Shown piece by piece: positions 42,568 through 51,722 of a stretch of DNA of 64,000 nt. Both the position numbers and the translations under genes were made by a program. The stretch covers positions 5,270,001-5,334,000 of the forward strand of contig NZ_OZ245776.1 of assembly GCF_965227735.1 (NCBI RefSeq), written 5' to 3'. Numbering within the stretch: position 1 is the stretch's first letter; the number at the start of each line of letters is the position of its first letter. The notes beneath the pieces are model-generated. The model worked only from the letters and a program-made list of their open reading frames with translations. It did not search any database and was not told the origin of the DNA. The DNA comes from Larkinella sp965227735. Its GTDB lineage: Bacteria; Bacteroidota; Bacteroidia; Cytophagales; Spirosomataceae.

Positions 42568-44160
42568 TCATCGCACCGGAGCCAGCTTGCGTTGTTCGTC
42601 CGCAATCCGCTGTTCGGCTTCCCGGATTAGCGGCTCGAAAGCTTTCATTTCTTCCGGAAAAATCCGCCGGTTTTTGTCTTTCCAGTCGTGGCTGAACGGT
42701 TGCGTAATCCGGTCGCCGTTCAGGAACGCCCAGTTGCTTGGTCGCCAGTAGTTGAACCACAGGACGTTTTTCGTCAGAACTTCTTTTCGAAGCGGGGCAA
42801 ACTGATTGGAAAATTCCTGCGGTTGATGCAAGGCTTTCATGATCAATTCCGCCACCAACTGTTGGCCGTCCGTGTTGAGGTGCATCCCGTTGGTCGTCAA
42901 AGTCCCGAACGAAGCTGACGACTGAACCGGATGAAACAGATCGACAAAACTGTACCCTTCGGATTCCGCCAGCTTTTTGATCTCATTCGTGTAGTGTTCA
43001 ACGGGCGCGGTCGTCAAGCGATTATTCGATTTCCCTTCCGGGGTCAGGTGCGAACGGGCGGGTTCGAATGGAATCGGCGAAAGCAGCACAATGCGCCGGT
43101 CAGTTTTCCGGATTTCATTCAGCAGTTTTTGGTACGCAGCTATGAATTTGGGAAGGGCTTTTTCGCCCTCCAGCGACTCCAGTTGCCCGAACTGCACGAA
43201 CACCACGTCAACGCCCAGGCTGTCCAGATTCTTGCTCCAACTCCCGAAACCGACATCCCGAAATTGCTCATACACCGTGTCGCCGTCCCAGCCCAGGTTC
43301 CAGAGGTGGAGTTTTGTGGTGGGGTGCGCGGCCATGAGCAGCGTTTCCAGAATACCGTCTTTACGCATCGTGGCGATGTTGGTTCCCCCGGCAAACGCAA
43401 TGACATCGTCCGGGTTAAATTTCAGCGGCAAACTGCTCTGGCGTTTGTCCTCCGGGCGTTTCAGGTGGTCGTTCAATTGCGCTTCGTTCATCCCCGCCAG
43501 TTCGACTTTCGGATTGTGGACTAGCCTGTTGATTTTGTAGGTAACGGTTTGCGGATCACCGCTGTGAATCTGGAGGGCAATCTGCCCCGATGCATCCCCA
43601 CCGGGGTCTTTGATCGCCACCGCTAATTTTCCATTAATGGTCGTCCAGATCCGGTCACCCACGGCCAGAATTTCGTAATGATTCCACTGTCCGCGTTTGA
43701 CGGCTTTCTCGCCCCGGTCGCCCCAATCCAGCTTCTGCCGACCGTGTTCGTGGTAGAGTCGCCCCCAAACGTCTTTTCCCATATCCGCCTGATAGCCCAG
43801 GGCCTGCCCCGTCGCGTCGGCGGGTTTGGAGCGAAACTGAATCCCGGCATTGCGGTCGTCCGGTTCGAGTTTGACATCAATGCTCAAATAAAAATCACTC
43901 ACCTTGACCGACGACCAGAGGAAGCGGTTTTTGGGAACCGGCTGGTTGGCCCGGCCCACGATAGTGCCGTTTTTCACCGACCAGTACTTCATGTCCGTCG
44001 CCGACCAGCCGGACAAATCCTTGCCGTTGAAGAACGTTTTATCCAGGCGGGGTTGCGCGAAACCGGTTGTGTCTACAATCGAGAGTAGTATCGCCAGAAA
44101 GGCAAACCGGTGGCAGTTTGTAGATCGAAAAGCGTCTTTAAAGAATTTTGGTGACAACAT
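42568..44160 (-). CDS. DUF1080 (3-keto-disaccharide hydrolase-like) and SGNH-like two-domain protein
   Basis: 530 residues with a signal sequence. Residues about 40-210 form a DUF1080 domain (FNGKDLSGWSA, DRNAGIQFRSKP, WNHYEILAVGDRIWTTINGKLA), a concanavalin-like fold; relatives hydrolyse 3-keto-glycosides. Residues about 240-500 follow the SGNH hydrolase layout as seen beside PVC-type heme proteins (LETLLMAAHPTTKLHLWNLGWDGDTVYEQF). The usual nucleophile motif GDS reads AFAGGTN, the Asn block reads FVQFGQLES, and the final His is in NGMHLN. The second domain thus looks non-catalytic or uses other residues. Upstream lies a large repeat element, then SusC/SusD. Confidence 0.85.
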   Translation of the reverse strand: MLSPKFFKDAFRSTNCHRFAFLAILLSIVDTTGFAQPRLDKTFFNGKDLSGWSATDMKYWSVKNGTIVGRANQPVPKNRFLWSSVKVSDFYLSIDVKLEPDDRNAGIQFRSKPADATGQALGYQADMGKDVWGRLYHEHGRQKLDWGDRGEKAVKRGQWNHYEILAVGDRIWTTINGKLAVAIKDPGGDASGQIALQIHSGDPQTVTYKINRLVHNPKVELAGMNEAQLNDHLKRPEDKRQSSLPLKFNPDDVIAFAGGTNIATMRKDGILETLLMAAHPTTKLHLWNLGWDGDTVYEQFRDVGFGSWSKNLDSLGVDVVFVQFGQLESLEGEKALPKFIAAYQKLLNEIRKTDRRIVLLSPIPFEPARSHLTPEGKSNNRLTTAPVEHYTNEIKKLAESEGYSFVDLFHPVQSSASFGTLTTNGMHLNTDGQQLVAELIMKALHQPQEFSNQFAPLRKEVLTKNVLWFNYWRPSNWAFLNGDRITQPFSHDWKDKNRRIFPEEMKAFEPLIREAEQRIADEQRKLAPVR

Positions 44161-44205
44161 ACGTTTTCTGTTGGTTTAGGAATTTTTACCCCAAATTTGG
44201 TTCCG

Positions 44206-44706
44206 GGAAATAACTGTTCATTGGCATTTTATCGTCATTCGAACGGCGGGTTAAAACCCACGGCTACAAAATGAGCCATCCCTACGGGATTTATGGTATT
44301 CGATTATCACCTGATTTGGCGGGTTAAAACCCACCGCTACAAGATGCTTCATCCCTACGGGATTTATCTTCGATTATTACCTGATTTGGGGCGGGTTAAA
44401 ACCCACGGCTACAAAATGAGTCATCCCTACGGGATTTATCTTCGATTATTACCTGATTTGGCGGGTTAAAACCCACGGCTACAAGATGCTTCATCCCTAC
44501 GGGATTTATCTTCGATTATTACCTGATTTGGCGGGTCAAAACCCACGGCTACGAAATGGGACATCCCTACGAGATGCTCAAATTCAAAAATCCCGTAGGG
44601 ATGAATCATCTTGTAGCCCCCGGTTTGAACCGGGGGTAAAGATGAACGAGGTGGGTCTAAAATCCCGTAGGGATGAACGATAAAATGACAATGAACGGTT
44701 ATTTCC
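44206..44706. repeat. Repeat array bounded by 35-bp inverted repeats
   Basis: In the gene-free gap 44161-44773. Ends 44206-44240 and 44672-44706 are inverted, with about 30 of 35 positions matching. Inside are four full direct units of 70-73 bp beginning GGCGGGTTAAAACCCACGGC (44245, 44318, 44390, 44460) and a partial fifth at 44530; each contains ATCCCTACGGGAT. Then the inverse order begins: 44589-44637 repeats CCCGTAGGGATGA and a CCCCCGGTTTG palindrome. 54061-54109 is a copy of this last block in opposite orientation with one mismatch in 49. This looks like an expanded REP/BIME-type or MITE-like element. Confidence 0.88.
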
Positions 44707-44773
44707 TGAAAGTCAAAAAGGGAGCTTTATACATCTGGATGTAAAAGCCCCTTTAGGGGTTGGGGCAAGCTTT

Positions 44774-46282
44774 TCAATACCCCGGATTCTGTTTCATATC
44801 CGGATTGATAATGATCTCCCCGATGGGAATCGGGTACAGCAAATCCCGCTCGGTAACGTTAAAAGCAGCGGCTGCGGGCGCACTACCCAGCGGGTAATAA
44901 TATTTCTGCGGATTGGCCTTCATTCGCGCACCGTAGTCACTCATGGTCTTGACAGCCAGGGCACTGCGGACCAGGTCATGCCAGCGTTTGTTCTCAAAAG
45001 CCAGCTCGATCCGGCGTTCGCGCAGGATGGCATCGCGCAACGCCGTTTGGTTGCTAGCGGTGGCGTTGGGCAACCCCGCCCGGCTCCGAACCTGATTCAG
45101 AAAACCGCCCGCATCCGCCGAACGCCCTTGTTCATTGGCGGCTTCGGCCAGCATCAACAGCACTTCCGCATACCGGTAGACGGGCCAGTTGACACCGGTT
45201 TCGCCGTAGCGGGCGTGCGGAAACTGGTATTTTTTGATGTACGGCGTGTTGTTATACGTAACCCCCACCAACGGCGAGGTGCCGGAATAAAACCCGATCG
45301 ACGCCTTATACCGCTTGTCTCGGAGCGTATCCTCGTAAGCCGCCAGCAAATCGGGCGTTGGCGTATTGTAGCAGCCATCCGTATTCGACGACGACGGTTT
45401 TACGCCGGTAATCACCGATGGATCAGCCAGTACCGGCAAAAACTTATACGGCATGTAATTGCTGACGGCCTGCGACGTCCCTTCGGCGTACTGCACATCG
45501 AAAATGATTTCGCTATTGCCTTCATTCGTTGGTTTGAACACGTCGCCGTATTCCGCCACCAGCGCGTAACCCTGGGCCGTCACCTGTTTTAGAGCCGCTT
45601 CGGCTTCGGGCCAGCGTTTCTGGTTGATGTAGACATCGGCCAGCAGGGTGTAAGCCGCGCCCGATGCGACGCGCCCGGCCGCCTGGGCGGTTTTGGCGGG
45701 CAGCAGTTTGGCCGCCTGATCAGCGTCGGCAATGATCTGTTTATACACCTCGGCAATGTCGGCGCGCGGCTTGAAGGTGTCTTTGTAGGAACCGGCCGGT
45801 TCCAGAAAAACCGGGACGCCCCCGAAATTTTTCAGCAAATCGAAGTAGGCAAAAGCGCGCAGGAAATACGCCTGACCTTTCAGGTTGTCTTTGGAAGCCT
45901 GATCGAAATCGACCCCGTCGATCGTACTCAGCACCTGGTTGGCGCGGGCGATGATCAGGTAGTCGTTCGTCCATTTTCCGGCCGTATTGCGGTTGTTGTT
46001 TTCAATGGTGAATGTCGAAGGGTCTTCTTCCGGTTTGGGACCGCGCTGGGCGATGTTGAACACAAAATGCGTGTTGTCGGAACGCATCTCGTTCAGAATC
46101 CAGTCCTGGTTATACAGTGGTTGCAGCGGGGCGTAAATTCCGCCGACGGCCTGTTCAAAATCCGCTTTTGACTGGTAGAAACTGGCCGGTGTCAGCACGG
46201 TTTCGGGAACAACATCTAAAAAATCCTTGCAGGCGCTGATCGTAAAAAGCAGGAGTCCCGCGAGTAAAAATCTATTTTTCAT
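44774..46282 (-). CDS. SusD/RagB-family nutrient-binding lipoprotein
   Basis: 502 residues. Lipobox ISACKDFLDVVPE, helical TPR-like core (QAVGGIYAPLQPLY, GQAYFLRAFAYFDLLKNFGGVPV), and the C-terminal block AVLLMLAEAANEQGR-like ... ILRERRIELAFENKRWHDLVR of the family. It lids the outer-membrane SusC barrel and captures glycans at the surface. The gene starts 20 bp after the SusC stop, so both are co-translated partners. Confidence 0.96.
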   Translation of the reverse strand: MKNRFLLAGLLLFTISACKDFLDVVPETVLTPASFYQSKADFEQAVGGIYAPLQPLYNQDWILNEMRSDNTHFVFNIAQRGPKPEEDPSTFTIENNNRNTAGKWTNDYLIIARANQVLSTIDGVDFDQASKDNLKGQAYFLRAFAYFDLLKNFGGVPVFLEPAGSYKDTFKPRADIAEVYKQIIADADQAAKLLPAKTAQAAGRVASGAAYTLLADVYINQKRWPEAEAALKQVTAQGYALVAEYGDVFKPTNEGNSEIIFDVQYAEGTSQAVSNYMPYKFLPVLADPSVITGVKPSSSNTDGCYNTPTPDLLAAYEDTLRDKRYKASIGFYSGTSPLVGVTYNNTPYIKKYQFPHARYGETGVNWPVYRYAEVLLMLAEAANEQGRSADAGGFLNQVRSRAGLPNATASNQTALRDAILRERRIELAFENKRWHDLVRSALAVKTMSDYGARMKANPQKYYYPLGSAPAAAAFNVTERDLLYPIPIGEIIINPDMKQNPGY

Positions 46283-46302
46283 GGTGAGTCGAATTGGAGG
46301 GT

Positions 46303-49300
46303 TTAGAAACCGACGTTGACGCCGAAACTGACCGTGCGGGGCACCGGATACGAATTTTCATCGATGCCCGGCGAACTGCCGCTGGCCGAATTGCGCGTGT
46401 TTACCTCGGGATTCGGCCCCGGATACCTGGTGATCACAAACGCATTCTGAACGCTGCCGTAAACCCGCAGTCGGCGGACGACGCTCCCGGCTTTCAGTGG
46501 AAGCGTGTAGCCCAGCGTGATGTTTTTGAACGACAGGAAACTGCCATCCTTGATGTAGCGGGTGTGCCAGCGGTCGCGCTCCAGATACGTCGTTCCCTGT
46601 TTCACACTGCCGTATTTGCCCGCTCCCGGATTTTCCGGCGATTTCCAGCGGTCTTTCACTTCGGCCAGGACGTTGAAAACGCCGTCGAGATTGGTTGTCC
46701 AGTTTTCGTAATGCGTCAGAATCTGGTTGCCGTAGGTGCCGGTGAGGGTCAGCGAACCGTCGAAATTTCCGTAGGTAAACGTGTTGGTCATCCCGAAAAT
46801 GAAATCCGGCCAGGGGTTGCCAATGTCGGTGTAGTCTTCGGGAAATGTGATTTTTCCGTCGCCGTTCAAATCCCGGAACTTGATGGTTCCCACCTGTGAG
46901 TCAGCATACTTGGGCGACCTGTCGAAGTCGGCCTGATCCACATAGACGCCATCCTGAACCGCCCCGTAGAACATCCCGACGGGTCGGCCTACCTGCGAAC
47001 GGTGGCTGTAAAAACCGTAGCTGCTGATGCCGTGGAACAAGGCCGTGGTTGATTGGGTCGATAGGCTGACGGTTTTGTTGCGGTCGAACGAAATATTGAA
47101 GTTGGTATTCCACGAAAACCGGCTGGTGTTGATGTTGTAGGTATTGATCCCGATTTCGTGCCCCCACAGTTTCAGCTCACCGATGTTGGTTTGGATGTTA
47201 CTGAAACCGGACGATTGGGGAACCGCAACGTTAAACAGCAGATCGCTGGATTTGGTCGAATAGTAATTATATGTCAACTGAATGCGGTCGTTCAGGAAGT
47301 AGATGTCGGCGCCCACGTTCAGTTGCTTCTTGCGTTCCCAGCCTAACGCATTGTCGCCCAGGTTGGTTGTGGCCCGGCCCTGAAACAGCCCGTTGTTAAA
47401 CCCGTAATACACCGGGCTGATGGTCGAACGAAATGTGTAATTCCCGATGTCGAAATTGCCGGTAGTGCCGTAGCTGGCGCGGAGTTTCAGGAACGAAACC
47501 GGTTTGAATTTCCAGAAATCTTCCTTCGACACAATCCAGCCCACGGAAGCCGAGGGGAAATTTCCCCAGCGGTTGTCCGGCCCAAACCGCGAGGAACCGT
47601 CGCGCCGAACCGAAGCCGTGAAGAGGTATTTGCTTTTGTAATTGTAATTCAGCCGCGCCAGATACGACAGCAAGGCCCACTCCTGCACCCCGCTGGTGAC
47701 CACCACCCGACCGGCGGCACTGACGGCCTGAATCTTGTCGTCGGCGTAGTTACTGGCCGTAACGAGCGTGTTTTCACCCCGAAACCGCTGCGCCGTAAAA
47801 TCGACCAGCGCGTCGATGTTATGCCCGTTGACGTCGGTTTGGTACATCAACGAGTTCTCGTTCACCCAGTTATACGACCGGCTGGAGTTGTCGGAACCGA
47901 ACGGAATCCGGGGCGGGGGCGTAAACATGACGCCAATGGTCGACGGATTGAACTGGAACACGTTGGAATTGCTCGTCTGAACGTTCACCGTCGTTTTGGC
48001 CGTCAGCCCCTTCAAAATTTTGTATTCGACAAAGGCATTCGCCAACAGTTGTAGGTTTTTTCCCTCATACACTTTCTCTTTGGCCACCCGCAGCCAGTTC
48101 GGATTGCCAAACGTCGCCGGGTCCGAAGCGGTCAGCGTCAGGCTGCCGTCCGGGTTGTAGGGACTCGCCAGCGGGGTGGTCGCCAGAGCCGCCGAAACGA
48201 TGTTCTCGGAACCGTACGGTCCGCCGTCGGTGGCAAAATTGGTGTTGGTGGCGTAATTCGGGGCGATGTTGAAACCGATTCGCACCTTCGGGCCGGGCGT
48301 AAAAATCGAGTTGACCCTCAGCGAAAGCCGCTTGTACCCCGTTCCGACAATGACGCCTTCCTGGCTGAAATACCCGCCCGTGACCGAGGTGCTGAAATTT
48401 TTCATGCCCGCGTTGACGGTCAGGTTGTAGCTCTGGATGGGCGCGGTTCGGGTGATGGCGTCATACCAGTCGGTGCCTTTTCCGGCGTATTGTTCGGGAT
48501 TCTGAAAGGCCGCGTTCACCGGACGACCGTTCAATTCGGCGATTTCTTTCTGAAACTGCGCGTATTCCTGCGCGTTCATCATCGTCAGCCGACGCGATTT
48601 CGGGATCTGTTCGAAACCGTAATAGGCGTCGAAGTCGATTTGCGTTTTGCCGGGAATCGCCGATTTGGTCTGGATCAGCACCACGCCGTTGGCCGCCCGC
48701 GAACCGTAGAGCGAGGAGGCTGCGGCATCTTTCAGAACCGTAATGCTTTCAATTTCAGCGGGATTGATGGTGTTGATATTGCCGGAAATGGGCATGCCGT
48801 CCACCACATACAGCGGATCGGCCCCGGCGGTGATCGAAACCGCCCCCCGGATTTTGATGTTCATGCCTTCGCCAGGCCGTCCCGACACCTGATCGATGCG
48901 CACCCCGCTCAGTTTTCCCTGCAACAACTGTCCCACCTGCGCCACGGGCGCGTCTTTCATCTGCCGTTCGGAAATCGTGGAAATCGCGCCGGTAATGTCT
49001 TCCTTTTGCTGCGTTCCGTAGCCCACCACAACCACCTCGGCCAGGGCTTTCGTGTCGGTTTTGAGCAGAACATCGACGGTGGACCGGTTGCCAACGACCA
49101 TTTCCTCCGGCAAATAGCCCACAAACGAGAAAACCAGCGTCGCATTTTCATTCGGAACGGCGAGCGTATACCGACCCTCGGCATTGGTGGTGGTTCCGCG
49201 CTGCGAGCCTTTCAGAACGACACTGACGCCCGGCAGGGCTTCGTTTTTTTCGTCGGTCACTTTCCCCGAAACCGTGATGTCGGCTTTGGGCTGGATCGGC

Positions 49301-49713
49301 AGGGGCGTAATGTCCCGCAGAATTTCCGGGGTGCTCAGAAAGGACGTTTTTCGCCGGTTGCGCTTGAGGATGATCTGCTCGTTGGTGGATTTGTATTCGA
49401 TTTGCAGGGGTGACAACAGCCGGTCGAGGACCGTCGAAAGCGGTTCATTGAGGGCCGAGATGCTCACTTTTTCGTCGACCGGAATCATGCTCCGGCTGTA
49501 GGCAAACCGCACGTTGGCCCGGCTTTCGATCTCCGAAAGGGCTTTTTGCAGCGATACATTTTCAGCCTTCAGGCTAATATTTCGTTTGAGAAGGTCCTGC
49601 GCGTCGGATTCCCGGGCGTAAGCAACCGCCGTGAGGAGTCCAATGAGCAGAATTTGAAGCACCGATAACCGCATAAGGGCATATACAGTCTTGTTTTTTA
49701 GAAAAAAATGCAT
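46303..49713 (-). CDS. SusC/RagA TonB-dependent receptor with STN domain
   Basis: 1136 residues. After the signal, an STN (secretin/TonB N-terminal) domain (about 45-115, LKAENVSLQKALSEIESRA-like), which contacts a FecR-type anti-sigma protein, then CarboxypepD_reg (GKVTDEKNEALPGVSVVLKG), the plug (DPLYVVDGMPISG, NPAEIESITVLKDAAASSLYG) and a beta-barrel. The last residue is Phe, as needed for barrel assembly. Importer for a complex glycan. With the upstream FecR it forms a signal-transducing unit: binding of substrate should release the ECF sigma factor. The gap to fecR (202 bp) holds a hairpin. Confidence 0.97.
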   Translation of the reverse strand: MHFFLKNKTVYALMRLSVLQILLIGLLTAVAYARESDAQDLLKRNISLKAENVSLQKALSEIESRANVRFAYSRSMIPVDEKVSISALNEPLSTVLDRLLSPLQIEYKSTNEQIILKRNRRKTSFLSTPEILRDITPLPIQPKADITVSGKVTDEKNEALPGVSVVLKGSQRGTTTNAEGRYTLAVPNENATLVFSFVGYLPEEMVVGNRSTVDVLLKTDTKALAEVVVVGYGTQQKEDITGAISTISERQMKDAPVAQVGQLLQGKLSGVRIDQVSGRPGEGMNIKIRGAVSITAGADPLYVVDGMPISGNINTINPAEIESITVLKDAAASSLYGSRAANGVVLIQTKSAIPGKTQIDFDAYYGFEQIPKSRRLTMMNAQEYAQFQKEIAELNGRPVNAAFQNPEQYAGKGTDWYDAITRTAPIQSYNLTVNAGMKNFSTSVTGGYFSQEGVIVGTGYKRLSLRVNSIFTPGPKVRIGFNIAPNYATNTNFATDGGPYGSENIVSAALATTPLASPYNPDGSLTLTASDPATFGNPNWLRVAKEKVYEGKNLQLLANAFVEYKILKGLTAKTTVNVQTSNSNVFQFNPSTIGVMFTPPPRIPFGSDNSSRSYNWVNENSLMYQTDVNGHNIDALVDFTAQRFRGENTLVTASNYADDKIQAVSAAGRVVVTSGVQEWALLSYLARLNYNYKSKYLFTASVRRDGSSRFGPDNRWGNFPSASVGWIVSKEDFWKFKPVSFLKLRASYGTTGNFDIGNYTFRSTISPVYYGFNNGLFQGRATTNLGDNALGWERKKQLNVGADIYFLNDRIQLTYNYYSTKSSDLLFNVAVPQSSGFSNIQTNIGELKLWGHEIGINTYNINTSRFSWNTNFNISFDRNKTVSLSTQSTTALFHGISSYGFYSHRSQVGRPVGMFYGAVQDGVYVDQADFDRSPKYADSQVGTIKFRDLNGDGKITFPEDYTDIGNPWPDFIFGMTNTFTYGNFDGSLTLTGTYGNQILTHYENWTTNLDGVFNVLAEVKDRWKSPENPGAGKYGSVKQGTTYLERDRWHTRYIKDGSFLSFKNITLGYTLPLKAGSVVRRLRVYGSVQNAFVITRYPGPNPEVNTRNSASGSSPGIDENSYPVPRTVSFGVNVGF

Positions 49714-49793
49714 AGGTTTGGGTGGTTAAATTGAACAATAGAAAGCCGATCATCACCTTCCGAGTGATGGGATTCAGGAATGCTTGTTCAGAG

Positions 49794-49818
49794 TCAGGAG
49801 TGCCGCAATCACTCCTGA
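49794..49818. other. Hairpin between fecR and the SusC gene
   Basis: TCAGGAGTG (49794-49802) pairs with CACTCCTGA (49810-49818) around a 7-base loop. No T run follows on the minus strand. It could reduce read-through from fecR into the receptor gene or set mRNA stability; the function is unknown. Confidence 0.5.
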
Positions 49819-49915
49819 TTTCCTTTACAAGCCCGGCAAAAAGAGGGGTTGTCGTTGTCGCATAGGAGGGGGTTTAGAGGTTACCATTAACATTTCATCT
49901 TCCGGTTTTTTGCGT

Positions 49916-50932
49916 TCATTCTACGGTACCACAGCCTTCTCCGTCGATCACGATGCTGTCGCCCCGCATTTCATAAGTAGCTTCCACCATTTGGGTCGTT
50001 ATTTCCAGAATTTCCGCCAGCCGGTTGTGGTCAAAAGTGGCTTTCAGGCGGCAATTGGCCAGATTGGGGTTGGCGAGTTTGATTTTGATCCCGTATTTCT
50101 TCTGTAGCCGCATTGCAACTTCCGACAGTTTTTCATCCTCGAACGTGAGTGAAATGGGCTGCCAGGTATCAACTTTTTCCCGAAATTTCGAAAGTTCCGT
50201 AGACGTCAGCAGACCCGAAGCGACTTCGAAAACCGCCTGTTGACGGGGCAATAGCAGCACCGATTTCTCCTTCCCCTGGCGGTCCGGAACCGATACCGAC
50301 ACCTTGCCCGTTACGACCGATACCTCATACCACGACCGATCGGAGTTGGACTTTACGTTGAAACTGGTTCCCAATACTTTCACCAGCAGTGAATTACTCT
50401 TGACGTAAAAGGGCCGCGCCGGGTCTTTGGTGACTTCGAAAAACGCTTCCCCTTCGACGCTCACCGTCCGCGACGTTTCGGAAAACGCCCGGGCCGTATA
50501 CTGAATCTTAGCCTCCGGATTCAGCCAGACTTTGCTGCCATCCGGCAACTGGTGACGAACCACCTGCTTTTGCGCGTTGACAATGGAAACCGCATCGGCG
50601 ACCGGGTTTGCAACCGGTTGGGCGGTATTGAGATAGAAGTAGACCCCCAGACTGGCGATGAGCAGCACCACGGCAGCCGCAGCATACCGCCAGAAAGCCG
50701 GTACCAGCGGACGAACTTTGACGGGCTGTTCCGGCTGGGTTTCGTCGTCGGTTTGGTGACGGATGATGTCCTGAATTTTTTTCAAGTGCCGGGGCTGGTT
50801 CAATTCCCGGCTTTCGGCGGTTTCATTGTTCAGGCTGGCGTACCATTGCTCTACCTGTTCAACTTCGTCCGGGTTGCACCTTCCCTCCAGGTATTTCTTC
50901 AGCAGGTCGGGCGAAATGGCTTTTGGGTTCAT
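49916..50932 (-). CDS. FecR-family anti-sigma factor
   Basis: 338 residues. A short cytoplasmic N-terminus (LLKKYLEGRCNPDEVEQVEQWYAS, which binds sigma), one transmembrane helix (about 83-102, FWRYAAAAVVLLIASLGVYFY), a periplasmic FecR domain (about 125-225, VRHQLPDGSKVWLNPEAKIQY, VEGEAFFEVTKDPARPF) and the C-terminal DUF4974 domain (ISLTFEDEKLSEVAMRLQKKYGIKI), which meets the STN domain of SusC. It is upstream of SusC on the same strand and divergent from the ECF sigma gene. Confidence 0.96.
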   Translation of the reverse strand: MNPKAISPDLLKKYLEGRCNPDEVEQVEQWYASLNNETAESRELNQPRHLKKIQDIIRHQTDDETQPEQPVKVRPLVPAFWRYAAAAVVLLIASLGVYFYLNTAQPVANPVADAVSIVNAQKQVVRHQLPDGSKVWLNPEAKIQYTARAFSETSRTVSVEGEAFFEVTKDPARPFYVKSNSLLVKVLGTSFNVKSNSDRSWYEVSVVTGKVSVSVPDRQGKEKSVLLLPRQQAVFEVASGLLTSTELSKFREKVDTWQPISLTFEDEKLSEVAMRLQKKYGIKIKLANPNLANCRLKATFDHNRLAEILEITTQMVEATYEMRGDSIVIDGEGCGTVE

Positions 50933-51048
50933 AGGTTTGTTTGGTCAGCTCCCACTTGTTTGGCCGCTCTATTGACAAGACGCACAAAAAACCGCTGACC
51001 CTGGTGGGATTTGAAGAAAGTTTATAACAAATACTATCTGAAACCTTA

Positions 51049-51096
51049 GTAGTATTGCATCGGGCCTGTTTTGTAGTATTGCATCGGGCCTGTTTT
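51049..51096. repeat. Exact 24-bp tandem duplication upstream of the sigma gene
   Basis: 51049-51072 and 51073-51096 are identical 24-base units containing GTAGTATTGCATCGGGCC. They lie between the divergent fecR and sigma genes, 10 bp before the sigma ATG at 51106. A 24-bp step is a multiple neither of 3 nor of 10.5 that would be obviously functional, but a duplicated regulator site is possible. Confidence 0.75.
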
Positions 51097-51105
51097 TTAG
51101 AATCG

Positions 51106-51702
51106 ATGCACAACCCGTACCGTGAGATGGACGCCCAGGCGCTGTGGCAACTGGTGAAGACGAAAGCCGATTCGGCGGCTTTTGCGGAACTGCACGCCCG
51201 GTTTTCCGGAAAACTCTACGCATTGGCCTACCGGAAAACCGGCGATTCGGATGCTTCCGAAGACCTGGTACAAGATTTATTTGTGACGCTCTGGGTGCAG
51301 CGGGAAGCCCTTTCCATCGACAAAACCGTTCAGGTCTATCTGTTTTCGGCGCTCAAAAACCGGATCATTTCCCACCTCCGGAAGCAAATTCTGCACAAAT
51401 CGGTTTCGTTGGATGAGGTGTATTCGGAAGTTCAGGTTTCGCACTCGGCCAACGTCGTGCAGGACTGGATTCAGTTGCGGGAAGTTCAGGAAGTCTACCT
51501 GCGGGAATTGAAAAATCTGCCCGAAAAAAGCCGGGAAGTGTTCGAACTCAGCCGCAGTGGTCTCGCCAACAAGGAAATTGCAGAGCAACTCGGGCTGGCC
51601 GAAAAAACCATTGAATTTCACATCAGCAAGTGCCTGCGGGTGCTGCGGGTTAAGCTGTTGTATGTGGCCGGGGTTTTATCGACGTTGTTGCTCCTGCATT
51701 GA
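51106..51702 (+). CDS. ECF-family RNA polymerase sigma factor
   Basis: 198 residues from ATG 51106; the frame can be extended to a TTG at 51055, but that only translates the tandem repeat. Region 2 (FAELHARFSGKLYALAYRKT, SEDLVQDLFVTLW) recognises the -10 box; region 4 (LPEKSREVFELSRSGLANKEIAEQLGLAEKTIEFHI) recognises the -35 box. The usual partner of FecR-regulated SusC/D loci, it should turn on the locus when FecR releases it. Unlike most loci it is divergent from fecR rather than upstream in the same direction. A C-terminal hydrophobic stretch (LLYVAGVLSTLLLLH) is common in this group. Confidence 0.95.
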   Translation: MHNPYREMDAQALWQLVKTKADSAAFAELHARFSGKLYALAYRKTGDSDASEDLVQDLFVTLWVQREALSIDKTVQVYLFSALKNRIISHLRKQILHKSVSLDEVYSEVQVSHSANVVQDWIQLREVQEVYLRELKNLPEKSREVFELSRSGLANKEIAEQLGLAEKTIEFHISKCLRVLRVKLLYVAGVLSTLLLLH

Positions 51703-51722
51703 TTTCGGTACGAATTAAAAAA

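Noticed and set aside
44245..44580. CRISPR array
   Set aside because: Units repeat in full over 70-73 bp with no unique spacers, the units contain inverted words, and no cas gene is near.
51055..51105. TTG start for the sigma factor adding 17 residues
   Set aside because: The added residues are only the translated 24-bp tandem repeat; ATG 51106 gives a usual sigma N-terminus.
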